Part shown: piece by piece, positions 22,829-32,587 of the stretch
How positions within the stretch are numbered: position 1 is the first letter of the stretch
Layout: every line of letters starts with the position of its first letter
NCBI RefSeq assembly: GCF_030272615.1
Contig: NC_081413.1
Location: 553,811,136-553,875,135, forward strand
From: Cryptomeria japonica
Taxonomy: Eukaryota > Streptophyta > Pinopsida > Cupressales > Cupressaceae
DNA: 64,000 nucleotides
Reading direction: 5' to 3'
The notes under the pieces: model-generated
What the model was told of the DNA's origin: nothing
The model's database searches: none
What the model saw: only the letters and a program-made list of their open reading frames with translations
Made by a program: the position numbers and the translations under genes

Positions 22829-23623
22829 TATTGGCAAATGCCCACTCCAATGAGACATTGTAGGTGATTGAAGGTTTTGTCATTGATGGAAACCTTACAA
22901 TCCTATGACACCGGCACTAGCAAGATTAGATTCTACATTGGCACTCAGACCATCGGCACTAGTAGTGAAAGGAAGCATACCGACACAGAAGCCAATAGGA
23001 ATTTTTTTGATAATGTATTTTGTTTATTATTGTAAAAACATTGTAAGCCAACTTGGCAAGGTGTAAAATGACTCTTATATAAGAGAGATCATTGTAGAAC
23101 ATTGTAAGGATGTAGGATGTATAATGGATGAATGTAATTAGGTGAAATAAGGTAGACCTATATTGCGAATTATAGGTTAAGGGTTTATGTAAGAAGCAGA
23201 GCTATAAACCGGTACTGGATCTGGCATAGTAGATGCTATTTTGAAGTGGTACAAGACATTGGATTTATATAATCCATTTTGTAAGTCAGTGAGACTTCCA
23301 TTTTGAGCAGTGAGCTCTAGGCACTTGGCCTTCCTACATGTGCAGGCCCCTCTTGTAGCAGTAATATTCTCTTATTGGCCAGTAAGTGAATATTGTGGGT
23401 CACAAATCCCACCGAGGTTTTTCCCACTCCGGGTTTCCTCATTAAACTATTGTGTTATGGTGTGTTTTTCATGTGGTTGTTTCTATCTTTGTTTATTGCA
23501 TTATTTTTTGTTTACCGGTACACAGTTTTAACTTGCTCTACATGTTTTAAATTAAGAAATTTCAATTACCGGTTAGATACTGATTCACCCCCCCCCTTCT
23601 CAGTATCTATGGGAATCCTAACA
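22829..23623 (+). repeat. E3 3' LTR
   Basis: Partner of 17043-17833. It begins TATTGG, so the terminal TG is mutated to TA, and it ends ATCCTAACA followed by the TSD copy ATAAA. Several ACCGGCA sites intact in the 5' LTR are decayed here (ATTGGCA, ATCGGCA), as expected from cytosine deamination. Confidence 0.93.
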
Positions 23624-24129
23624 ATAAAGCCTTTAATGGTTATTGAAGACTTTAAGGGTTTGAGAAGTGACTTCCCTTTGTTTAGGGATGTGACAATATT
23701 TAGTAGATGGGTTAGGCTAATTTAGAAGGGATTAGAAGAATTTAGAAGGGGTTTAGAGAGGCAAGTGGAAGATGTAGGAAAATGCAAGTGGATGGAGGGT
23801 AATTTTAAAATAAATTGCTTTATTTCAACAAAATAGATGCAAGTGGAGGATTTAAATAAATTAAATTTATTTATTTGAAGTGAACAATTTAATTAAATGG
23901 AAATTTAATTAAAAAGAGTGGAAGGGGGATTTAATTAAATAAAGTGATTTATTCAATTAAATGATATGAAAGAGCTAGGTGAATTTAATTAAATAAATTG
24001 AATAACTTATTTAATCAAATAGATGAATGTGGATGATTTAATTAAATTAGATTTAATTAAATAGAGGAATGAGAATAAAATGAACATTAAATATTCATTT
24101 ATGAAAGTGGTCATTTTTATACGTCTACA
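23624..24129 (-). repeat. E2 5' LTR, 5' part (after the E3 insertion)
   Basis: Continues the LTR interrupted at 17042. It is rich in TTTAATTAAATAAA-like tracts, as are the E4 LTRs, and its outer end reads TGTAGACGTATAAAAATG on the minus strand, matching the TGTAGACA start of E4 LTRs. Together the two parts make an LTR of about 1.45 kb. Confidence 0.8.
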
Positions 24130-24478
24130 ATTTCAACAGAAGCTTGTAGTCAGTGAGACTCTTTTTGTGGTGAGCAGTGTGCTCTAGGCAATGTGCCTTC
24201 CTGCATGTGCAGGCCCCCATTTTATGTAATATCTGTTCATATGGCCAGTGAATTGATATTGTGGGTCACAAATCCCATCGTGGTTTTTTCTCTTTAAGGT
24301 TTTTCAAGTATAAATTTTGTGTGTTATGGTGTTCATTTATGTGGATGGTTTATTTGCTTCAAGTTATATGTTTCTTCATTGACCGGTTTATATGTATATG
24401 TTATAAAAGGGTAAAATCATATCTTACCAGCAGAACATTGATTCACCCCCCCCTCTCAGTGTTCTTGGATCCCAACAC
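24130..24478 (+). repeat. Older copia-like LTR fragment (host of the E2 insertion)
   Basis: Clearly related to the second half of the E3 LTR: it shares CTTCCTGCATGTGCAGGCCCC, TATTGTGGGTCACAAATCCC and the terminal CACCCCCCCCTCTCAGT followed by ...ATCCCAACA. It is too diverged to be the same family member. No primer site follows, so it is the end of a 3' or solo LTR. Its 5' half is missing here because E2 begins at 24129; it should lie beyond the left window edge. Confidence 0.85.
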
Positions 24479-27058
24479 ATTCTTCATCAATGATATATCT
24501 AAATTAGGAATACACTTAACCTCTTCTTGCATGCCAAAAATCATCTCTTCTTGTATGAGTTGAATCATTGCAACTTCAAGCTTTCTAATGCACCTTTGAT
24601 GATTTGGATCTGCAACTTGGTGGCTTGAACATTCCTTTTGAATCAATGGATCACTGTAGAAAAGATCACCAAAACAAGAAGAATCCTTACCCAATATCTC
24701 AAATATACAAGTAAAAGTACCATGAGGAAAACCCTCTTCTTGGATTTCTTTTATTGGTCATCATTGATTTCTTGATTGTTCTTTGATACATGACACTCTT
24801 TTGCCTCCATTGACATGATTTCAATTGGGTAAGCCAAATAATTATTTGGATCAAAAGATGCATTTCCATCAAAATCAATTTGCATAAGATGATTTACATC
24901 TTCAACTACTTTTTGATTTGGCATTTGACATGTGTCATCATGAGAACATGTAACATCTTCTTTCTCTTTGATATATACATATTTTAAAAAATCCTCATAA
25001 CAAGGAGTATCACTTGAAGACCAATGCTCAAGGGAAGAAGGACCTTTGAAATAAGCATCACTATTAAATCCTTCATTTTTCACATTTTCTAGTCTCTTGA
25101 TTAGAATAGATTTCATCAAGTCTTGATTATTTTGCAAAGTAAGATGATACTTCTATGATTATGATTGCTTCTTGTGAATGGTGCAACATAGCATGATCTT
25201 CTTCAACTAGTATAACCACTTGGGGAATGAATGTTTCATTTGATGTGTGTATCTCTTATAACAATGATTCATGACTATGAACAAGAAATTGAGAAATACT
25301 TATATTACAAAGAAAGCCATTGTCTAAAGTATCAGGACAATGAATAGAGGTGAAGTTTTTGTGGAATTGAGCATTATTTTGAACCTCTTTAGATTCATCA
25401 ATGCTTGTCTAACTCTTCAAAATGGCTTTCAAAAGTCCCACTTTTACATAAAAAATTTGTACCTCTTATTGTATCATCTTCTGAAGTAATTTTTATTTCA
25501 TCCATCTTACTTTCAATATCATGATCCATAATTTACATAGCTTTTTTGATGAAAATTTCTCTACTAGCTAACAACACAAGACTATCTCACAATTATTTTC
25601 CTCAACATTCATAATATCATTTTCTGGAGATGAGACTTGATTTTATTTTAGCATAATTGACTTGCAAATGTTATTACCTAGTGGTTGCTTAGAAGAAGAA
25701 ATGGATGAATTCATACCTTGAGTTTCATCAATAGGGGTTTTTTCTTTGGTGATCAATGATGATTGAATAAAGACACCTTCTTCACAAAAGAATTCATCAT
25801 CTGAAGCCTCAAGAGACCAAGTGAGAATGAAAATTTTATGAGACTCTTCCAGAAGCATTCTTTCTTCATCCTTCTTTCCATACTCAAGTTGCATACTAGT
25901 CTGAAGGGTATTTGGTGATTCATTTTTATATTCTTTCTTTTCAATTAGGTCCACAACTTTTTCTTTAGTTTTTGATATACATATTATCACAACAAGATAT
26001 AAAAACTCTATCCTCATTGATCTGTGTATGTCTTGGTGAGACCTTTTCAACATTCTAATTGCAAATCATTTCATCAAGCATGCCTTCACCTTTAGGGAAG
26101 AGATATTCTACTTTAGATCATTGTCTTCAATATACAAAGAGTTCATTTCAACAATGGGTCCTACTTGAGGAACAATAGTATGAAGAAAACCAATCACCTT
26201 CCCATCTCTTGATTCAATATTTTCCAATGTCTAGGGAAAAAAAGGATTTACTTTATTAGGAGCAAGATTCTTGTCACCATAGAAGCTCTTCAAAAATTGA
26301 ATTAGTTTAGGATGATCAAGAGTATGATTTTGTTGGACAATAGGTGCAAAAGAGGGGTTTTTGATGTTGTTCATTGTTGGTTTAGAATATTCTTTATATT
26401 TGCATGCAAGACCTCTTTGTGATAAAGGTTCTTTATGATGAGTGAGAAACTGATTCCTTTTCCATATTTTTCTTCAATTTTTGCAAAGTTTGAAGCAAGG
26501 AAGGGTGTACTTTATCATAATCAAGCCACATATTTCCATAGAAGCTTTTCAAACATTGAGATTGTTTAGGATCATCATGTTACCCACATTTTGTTCATAG
26601 CTTATCTTATTTTATCCCCCCTCATTTGTTAGTCCACAAGCTTCACCTATCACATGATCGACCTTTGATGGCATCTCGGAACCAAAAATTTCCTTATTTT
26701 TCTTTTTCCTGATCGGCTGATCAACTATGTAAAGTTCAAGTTGTTTCATCATTAATGTTATCTCTAAGAGGCCCCACCCCCTTGTAACATCTGTAATGGT
26801 GAAAAAGGGTGAATGATGGAGAGATCGAGAGGAAATATTTTCTTCCCTTCGAGGAGAGATGAAAGTTTCACTGCGTATTTCCCTTCAAACACCTTATTCA
26901 CATTATATTTAAAAGAGGGGGAATTCACTAGATCCAATCTCTTAGGAAAAAGATTGAATACTAAATGAATTGATAATGGGATAGAAATGATAAGCTAACC
27001 CTTCTTTTAGAATGGAAAATGATTGAATTATGTTAAGTGTAAAAGTAGCAAAGAATTG
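24479..27058 (-). pseudogene. Degraded unidentified coding-like region
   Basis: Minus-strand frames at 26053-25643, 25137-24751 and 24694-24443 give acidic, Ser/Asp/Glu-rich peptides (for example ANYLAYPIEIM-like and ECHVSKNNQEINDDQ) separated by stops and frame changes. I recognise no domain. From 26640 to 27058 there is AT-rich sequence without a frame, including a phrase CCCACCCCCTTGTAAC near 26775. The region may be a decayed retroelement internal part or a gene relic; nothing decides this. Confidence 0.3.
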
Positions 27059-27063
27059 ATTAT

Positions 27064-28128
27064 TGTATATGGTGAAAATGGATAAAAATATTGAAAGACT
27101 CAATAGATTCAACCACAAAACCCTAGCCTAACAACAAAAAAGATCCATCATAACATATGAAGATTACCTAAGACAATGCAAATCAAATGAAATCACAAAG
27201 ATTATACCATCACATGTCCAATAGGGTTTTGATCTCCATTCTTCCTATCTCCATTGATCTTGCTTGATATATTTGCTCTCAGATTTTATGTGTGCACAAG
27301 AGCTCAACAAAGAATAGAAATGTGGTGTTAACAATAATAACGATATTGAAAGGCTAAATGAATTCAACCACAAAACCCTAGCCTAACAACAACAAAGATC
27401 CACCATAACATATGAAGATTACCTAAGACAATGCAAATCAAATGAAATCACAAAGATTATATCATCACATGTCCAATAGGGTTTGGATCTCCATTCTTCC
27501 TATCTCCATTTATCTTTCTTGATATATTTGCTCTCAGATTTTATGTGTGCACAAGAGCTCAACAAAGAATAGAAACGTGGTTGCAAGTAGGATCGCCTAT
27601 GTTCAAAAGCGTATTGTAGTCAAGTAGTCAACGGGGGGGGTTTGAATGCATAGTTGAGTGGAATGATTGATTAGGGTTGATAATGAAGGAAATATCTCCT
27701 TATATAGAAGACACTATATGAAATGGAGGGATAAGATTGAGAGGTGTAAAAGATAAATGGTCGGCTATGATTAGAGGGTAGGTAAAAGAAATAATAAATT
27801 AATGAAAGGGGTAGGTAGTGTATGAATTAAGAGATGAATGACATGTGTCATGGGTAGAAAAGGTTAATAAATTAATTAAATAAATAAAGATTTATTTAAT
27901 TAATAGAAGGAGTGAGATCAATTAAATAAATAAGATATTTATTTAATTTATGAAAAGGATAATTTAAATAAATAAATGTATTTATTTAAATGAGAAATAA
28001 GGCTAGAAGAGGATAAATGAATTAATTAAATAAATAAAGATTTATTTAATTAATAGAAGAATTAAGATTAGATAATTAAATAAATAAAATATTTATTTAA
28101 TTAGACTGGACAATTTTGGATGTCTACA
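27064..28128 (-). repeat. E4 3' LTR with an internal partial duplication
   Basis: The part 27069-27322 is repeated from about 27327 onward with only a few changes (CAACCACAAAACCCTAGCC and following), so this LTR is about 1065 bases against 747 for its partner. The rest (27327-28128) matches 38495-39228. Minus-strand TCTATATAAGGAG at about 27697-27707 is the TATA box. The AT-rich (TTTAATTAATAAAT)-like part is also longer than in the 5' LTR. Confidence 0.9.
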
Positions 28129-28146
28129 TTTTGCCCTTCTTTGAGA
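28129..28146 (-). promoter_or_regulatory. E4 polypurine tract
   Basis: Minus strand TCAAAGAAGGGCAAAA sits directly before the LTR start TGTAGACA. Confidence 0.75.
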
Positions 28147-28361
28147 CAATGCGGCTTGTTGCGTTGTTTCAAAGAAGATAAGATGAACTGATACAAAGTT
28201 GCCCCAAGATGGGAATGATATGCCCCCTTGAGAGATTGGATGAAAAAATGTCTAAAAAGATCGCAGACAATCTCTCAATAAGAAAGACGGGATAGAATGA
28301 ACTGACCGGATAAAGTGACAGAGTCACGGGATAATGAAGACTGACTCGGGAAAAGAGGGCT

Positions 28362-28468
28362 AGGGCAGTCTATAAGATAGACCACGAGGGAAATACATCC
28401 TCATTGTCATCTACACCTCCAAGACATTAGAGTGCAGAGAGAGAAAAGAGCAGCAGTAGTTAGCAGCG
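28362..28468 (+). promoter_or_regulatory. Putative promoter/5' leader of the antisense gene in E4
   Basis: TATAAGA lies near 28371, about 100 bases before the ATG at 28469, in GC-richer sequence than its surroundings. The orientation is opposite to gag-pol. Placement only; no expression evidence. Confidence 0.35.
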
Positions 28469-28674
28469 ATGGCTTTGGTTCACAGATTCGACCGCGTTCG
28501 TCGATTTCAGAGGCCAACAGAGGCAGGAGAGCTAGTAAGTACCACAAAACCTCCTTGTACTTTGATGCATTTATTGTTGTCATTAATGCATGCTAGGTAA
28601 TGTAATAAATGCGCGTTTATGTCAGGAAAGCGCGTTTGTGTCCAAAAATGTGAATTTGTGTCTTCTAGGTCAAA

Positions 28675-29150
28675 TCGGCAGTTCTGTGATGAACATACGT
28701 TGTCGATTGGATAAGTTGCTGAGAGGATACACTCAAGCAGGTCCTCTAGGGAAAACTAGGATAGCAAATAGGGCTAGGATTGACAATTCTGTGATAGAAC
28801 ATACATTGCCAATTAGGAAACTACTCAAGAGGATTCACTCAAGCAAAGGCCCTAAGATAGGATAGATCAAGGCACTTTGTGATGAACAGTGAGTACCAAG
28901 ATATAGTACCTTGTGATGAACAGGGAGTACTAAAATATGAGCAACACTTTGTGATGAACAGTGAGTGCAAATGTGAGCAGCACTTTGTGATGAACAGGGA
29001 GTGCCAAACACGTAGTACTTTGTGATGAATAGGGAGTACCACTAGGATAGAAGCAACACTTTGTGATGAACAGTGAGTGTCACTAAGATAGAGTACCATA
29101 TGCACTTAGATAAAAAGTAGCATTTTGTGATGAACAGTGAATGCCACTAT
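28675..29150 (+). repeat. Tandem repeats in the intron of the antisense PMD-like gene
   Basis: First come two diverged copies of a roughly 115-base unit (TTCTGTGATGAACATACG and TTCTGTGATAGAACATAC). Then seven or so copies of a roughly 35-base unit centred on CTTTGTGATGAACAGTGAGT run from 28870 to 29150. GTGATGAACA is common to both, so the short array may derive from the longer unit. The minus-strand open frame here is a repeat artefact. Confidence 0.85.
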
Positions 29151-29714
29151 GACTGACATGATTGATTTGCTTGACTGCAGGAGTATTTGTCTATGCTGGA
29201 GTCACGGGAGAGATTCCCATCGACTCAGAGGTTGCGACCTGAGCTGACATTTGAGGATTGAGCTGCTATTGAGGCTATGGGATTGAGACATATTCTATAT
29301 GTGCTTGAGTTTCGGGCAAACATGGGATTGCTGACTGCACTAGTGGAGAGGTGGCACTCTAAGACTTGCACTTTTCTTGCCGATGGGGGAGATGACAGTC
29401 ACCCTGGAGGATGTATACTAGATTCTGAGGATACTGATCGATGGGGAGCTGATTTCATACGATCGAGATGGAGATAGGGAGGCCCTGAGATGAGTGTTTT
29501 AGGATCTAGGACTAGAGATGAGGGCTGGACACCTGGCATGGGACATGATGACATAGACAGGATTAGCACTACCAATAGTATTAGTAGGAGTGATCAGTGG
29601 GTTCCTCTGTCTGGATAGGGTGACACGAGGGGTGGTTGTAGAGGATAGATAGGTTCAGATTGTGAGGGGTCGCGGTGGATTACCGCTACAGGTGCCAGCA
29701 ACACAGGGTCCCAG

Positions 29715-29835
29715 ACAGGTGTAGGGATAGGGACAGAGGCAGGTACAGGTACAGGTATAGGTATAGGTACAGCCACCAGTACAGGCACAAGCACAGGGAT
29801 AGGCACCCATATAGGGGGAGGCACAGGCAGAGGCA
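29715..29835 (+). repeat. CAGGTA-type hexamer microsatellite
   Basis: Imperfect (AGGTAC/AGGTAT) and CAGGCA repeats inside the PMD-like gene. In frame they encode alternating Val-Gln and Ala-Gln, with several CAG codons now TAG. Confidence 0.8.
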
Positions 29836-30186
29836 GAGGAGGATGAGTTGGTTGAGCTGAGGGCGATCTGTCAGGGACATGCAGATGAGATTCAGGACCT
29901 GGAGAGGGAGAGGGATAGACTCAGGAGGTGGCTCAGAGATATTGAGCAGGAGCAAGACCAGGCTATACAACACTACATAGAGGCTGAGACAGCATTGAGG
30001 GCTGGGAGGCAGGCGGCAGAGGACATAGGAGCTGGATATGCCTATGTCCTACAGGCAAGAGAGGAGATCTTGGGGTGGGTCCTTCTAGGGCTCAGACTTT
30101 GTCGAGGCCAGCTGGCTCTAAGAGAGGGAATTCATCATAGTTGTAGAGGGCTCCCTATGTATCAGTATTGTACCATTTTTGTATGA

Positions 30187-31828
30187 TGATGTAGACACCT
30201 ACGGGTGACTGTAGCCATATGATTTTGACATCATTGTATCATGACACTTTATATATATATATATGAGATGATTCATCTTTGTGGAGCTATATGCATGTGT
30301 ACCTATGTGAAGAGATGTTCTTATGTGATGCTTATGATATGGATGCAAATATGTATATGATGCAATGCAATATATTTTTTTCTTTTTTTAATGTTTTATA
30401 TATGTATGCATGATGCAAATGTGAATGTATGTAATGCAGATGAATATGATAATGCAAATGTAAATTGTGCTAATAGGTGTTGTGTGCAGGATGTGATGTA
30501 GTTGTGATATCTATATGTATGTATGAAATGCTTATATGTGGTAATGCAAGTGCAACTACATGAAATGCAAATGTTTTTGGTGTGCCATTATACTCAGTCA
30601 TGTGATAGCAGGCTACGCGGACTCGAGAAGGACGATGGAAGTCAATCAAGAAAGGGGGATGAAAGATAGAAGATATGAAAGTGAAAGAGCTTCTTGTGCA
30701 TTATCATCATTGAGCTTTATTATGGCAAGTAGGTTATGACAATCAAGGCATATGTTCAACCTAGAAAGTCATTGTACCTATTTGCATGGAGATAAGACAG
30801 TCACAAACAAGGAATGCCCCAGTTCACACTAGACTCACACTGTCCTCATATCCTTGGACAAGTCATAGCATTACTAAAAGACAATCCACAGATAGCAAAA
30901 GAAAATATAGGTGACGATACCCCATCCTTGCCTTTCTAGTCAAAGACATCCTGGAGATAGAATCTCTAGTCAGAGACATCCCGGAAAAGCTAAAAGACAT
31001 GTCACCAAAAAGATAAAATCAAAAGAAAACCAAGACTCGACACCAACATCCACTGTAGTCCTCAAGTTTAGTGTCTCTTGTTACTTGTATAAGTCTTATT
31101 TGATTGTGGTCACAATGTCTACTTTCACAGAAAGGATAGATAACACTGAACCATATGTTGTCTGAGTCTGTTGAAATATTTGATTTGTTGAAGCCCATTG
31201 TTGCTGCTGTGTCTCACCTGAAACTGACTGAATCCATGAAACCGATACTTTATTGCGGAGAAGACAGAACTTTATTGTGGATCTGTGATGCAAATGTTGC
31301 TTTATTGTGGATTGTGCACGAATAGACTGAAGAAAGTTGGAAGAAACTGTACTCCTCGAAACATGTGATGTTCTTAGTTCCACACCCATTACTAGATGTA
31401 GGATTTGCCTTAGCCACAGATAGGATCTGATTTATTATGGATGGAAAGGGAGGTGAAAAGGGAGGTTTATTATGAATGGCTAATAAATCTTGGGTAGATC
31501 AATAACAAGCCATGATGGGAATGGGTAAGTTTATTATGAACAAATAGGTTGTGAGTGTGTGCAAAGTGAAAGGATGAAAGTGAATCTTGAAGGAGGGAGG
31601 AGCAATGTCTCTATGCATGGCGTTGGTGACCCAGTTTTCACCATGCTACTTGCTCAGGGTGCCACCGAAGTGGTTTTCACCATTGGATGAAATTATTTCT
31701 CTTTACTTTTTTTGATTTTTCAATGTTTTTTGTGTCACAAGGTGCCTGTTTGCCAGGTTTTCACCAAGTAACGATTTTTTTATTTTATAATTTTTTTTGT
31801 ATTTTTTGAATTAGGATACTCTGAAGAG
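30187..31828. other. E4 non-coding region between the antisense gene and integrase end
   Basis: No convincing frame. 30240-30600 is rich in ATGCAAATG and ATGTATG words. 31600-31790 has repeated GGTTTTCACC phrases (sense GGTGAAAACC), located just downstream of the E4 pol stop. Confidence 0.5.
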
Positions 31829-32521
31829 CTATGTGTAAAACCTGCGAAGGTGCATGTTGTTGATAGGATCCTCCAAAGGTTCACCTTCTGTAGTTGAGAG
31901 CTGATATGCCCCAGATCCATATGCTGCTGTAATGATGTAAGGGCCAAGCCAATTTGGTTCGAACTTGCCCTTCTTCTCTCTATCTTGCTGATTTTTGGGA
32001 TTTTCTCTGAGAACTAAGTCCCCTACCTCAAATGTGTGAGGCTTGACTTTGTGATTGTAGCTGCATTATTCCTTGACTGAATGATGTGTAGCTCGAGTGA
32101 TTGTCTTCCTTGATAAAGGAACTGAGATAGAATTACTAGTGTGTGGACTACACAGGCCCATATGTGTGTCACCTAAAGAAGTTTGGGCATCCTTGATAAC
32201 AAAGTCCTTCAAGGAAGCTCCATTAAAGGTCCATGATGTATTTCCAGAAGGGAAAGGATGTACGAAACAAGTGGATGAGTTATGAAGGCTTATGATTGTG
32301 AAAAGAAGTGAAAGTAGGATAGCATGATGGAGACTTAGGATCAACAAGTATGCTTTTTGACTTGAAATTTTAGAACTTTTGCCCCCCCTTATTTTGATAT
32401 TAGGGGAGATCATCTCTTGTTCTTTTTTCTTCATGGGATTTTTATCCTTCACTTTTATTTTTTCAGAGTCCAATAGCTTTTGATTTTGATTTGGACTGAA
32501 GGACTTTTCTTGAGTTTTCAC
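31829..32521 (-). pseudogene. E4: unknown hydrophobic ORF joined in frame to a Tat integrase C-terminus
   Basis: The minus frame starts at ATG 32521. It has a Lys-rich N-terminus, a hydrophobic segment (AYLLILSLHHAILLSLLF, about residues 58-75) and SSTCFVHPFPSGNTSWTF, and runs to a TAA near 32066. The same frame continues as KVKPHTFEVGDLVLRENPK, EPNWLGPYIITAAYGSG, then NNMHLRRFYT and TAG at 31829-31831. That second part is the C-terminal domain of Tat-type integrase. The first part matches no pol domain and occupies the place of RT, RNase H and integrase core. It may be a captured or rearranged sequence with one potential membrane segment. The integrase C-terminus is firm; the rest is unidentified. 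Confidence 0.7.
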
Positions 32522-32587
32522 TTTTAGTTTTTTCTATTCATAGCTTGATTTTTCATCCCCAATTAGTAAGGGCTTTTGTAATTCTTG

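Larger units (their letters stand above)
17043..23623 (+). mobile_element. E3: non-autonomous copia-type LTR retrotransposon, complete ends, TSD ATAAA
   Basis: Two LTRs (17043-17833 and 22829-23623, about 790 bases) flank 5 kb of internal sequence. The 5-base target duplication ATAAA is at 17038-17042 and 23624-23628. The primer site TGGTATCAGAGC (17836-17847) matches the initiator tRNA-Met type usual for copia elements, and a polypurine tract precedes the 3' LTR. Internally there is a coiled-coil plus zinc-knuckle ORF and a 1051-codon unknown ORF. I find no protease, integrase, RT or RNase H motif in any frame, so it must be mobilised in trans. It sits inside the E2 5' LTR. The LTRs differ by only a few percent by eye, much of it loss of CCGG. 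Confidence 0.93.
7120..24129 (-). mobile_element. E2: Tat-lineage Ty3/gypsy element, interrupted by E1 and E3; 3' half off-window
   Basis: On the minus strand the order is 5' LTR (24129-23624 continuing 17042-16102), PBS-like site (16101-16080), long leader, gag, protease, G-patch-like segment, RT, RNase H and the start of an archaeal-type RNase H, where E1 interrupts it at 7119/7120. Integrase and the 3' LTR would lie left of base 1. The gag-to-aRNH order, the Tat-type knuckle (HQNKGHQTNDC) and the protease signature IDGGVGLNICTL identify the lineage. The LTR starts TGTAGACG on the coding strand (plus CGTCTACA ending at 24129) and ends TGCATACA. E3 (17043-23623) is inserted in this LTR with its own TSD. 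E2 in turn lies inside an older copia-like LTR (24130 onward). Confidence 0.85.
28469..30186 (+). pseudogene. Antisense PMD-like (plant mobile domain) gene remnant carried by E4
   Basis: Exon 1 (28469-28534) starts MALVHRFDRVRRFQRP and ends at a good donor, A|GTAAGT. Exon 2 starts after CTGCAG at 29181 (EYLSMLESRERFP). It reads RHILYVLEFRANMGLLTALV and ERWHSKTCTF, then, after a one-base frame change near 29380, GEMTVTLEDVY and LIDGELISYDRDG. This is the pattern of PMD/MAIN-like proteins (ERW...THTFH...GEMT.TL.DV). A low-complexity Val-Gln repeat follows (29720-29820), with CAG codons decayed to TAG. A coiled coil comes last (AICQGHADEIQDLERERDRL) to 30186. Stops include a TGA at about 29260. 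PMD proteins occur both as host silencing-related factors and inside transposable elements. An intron can persist because the gene is antisense to the genomic RNA. Confidence 0.75.

Noticed and set aside
28839-29105. Minus-strand ORF with repeated SLFITKC
   Set aside because: It is the translation of the 35-base tandem repeat in the PMD-like intron.
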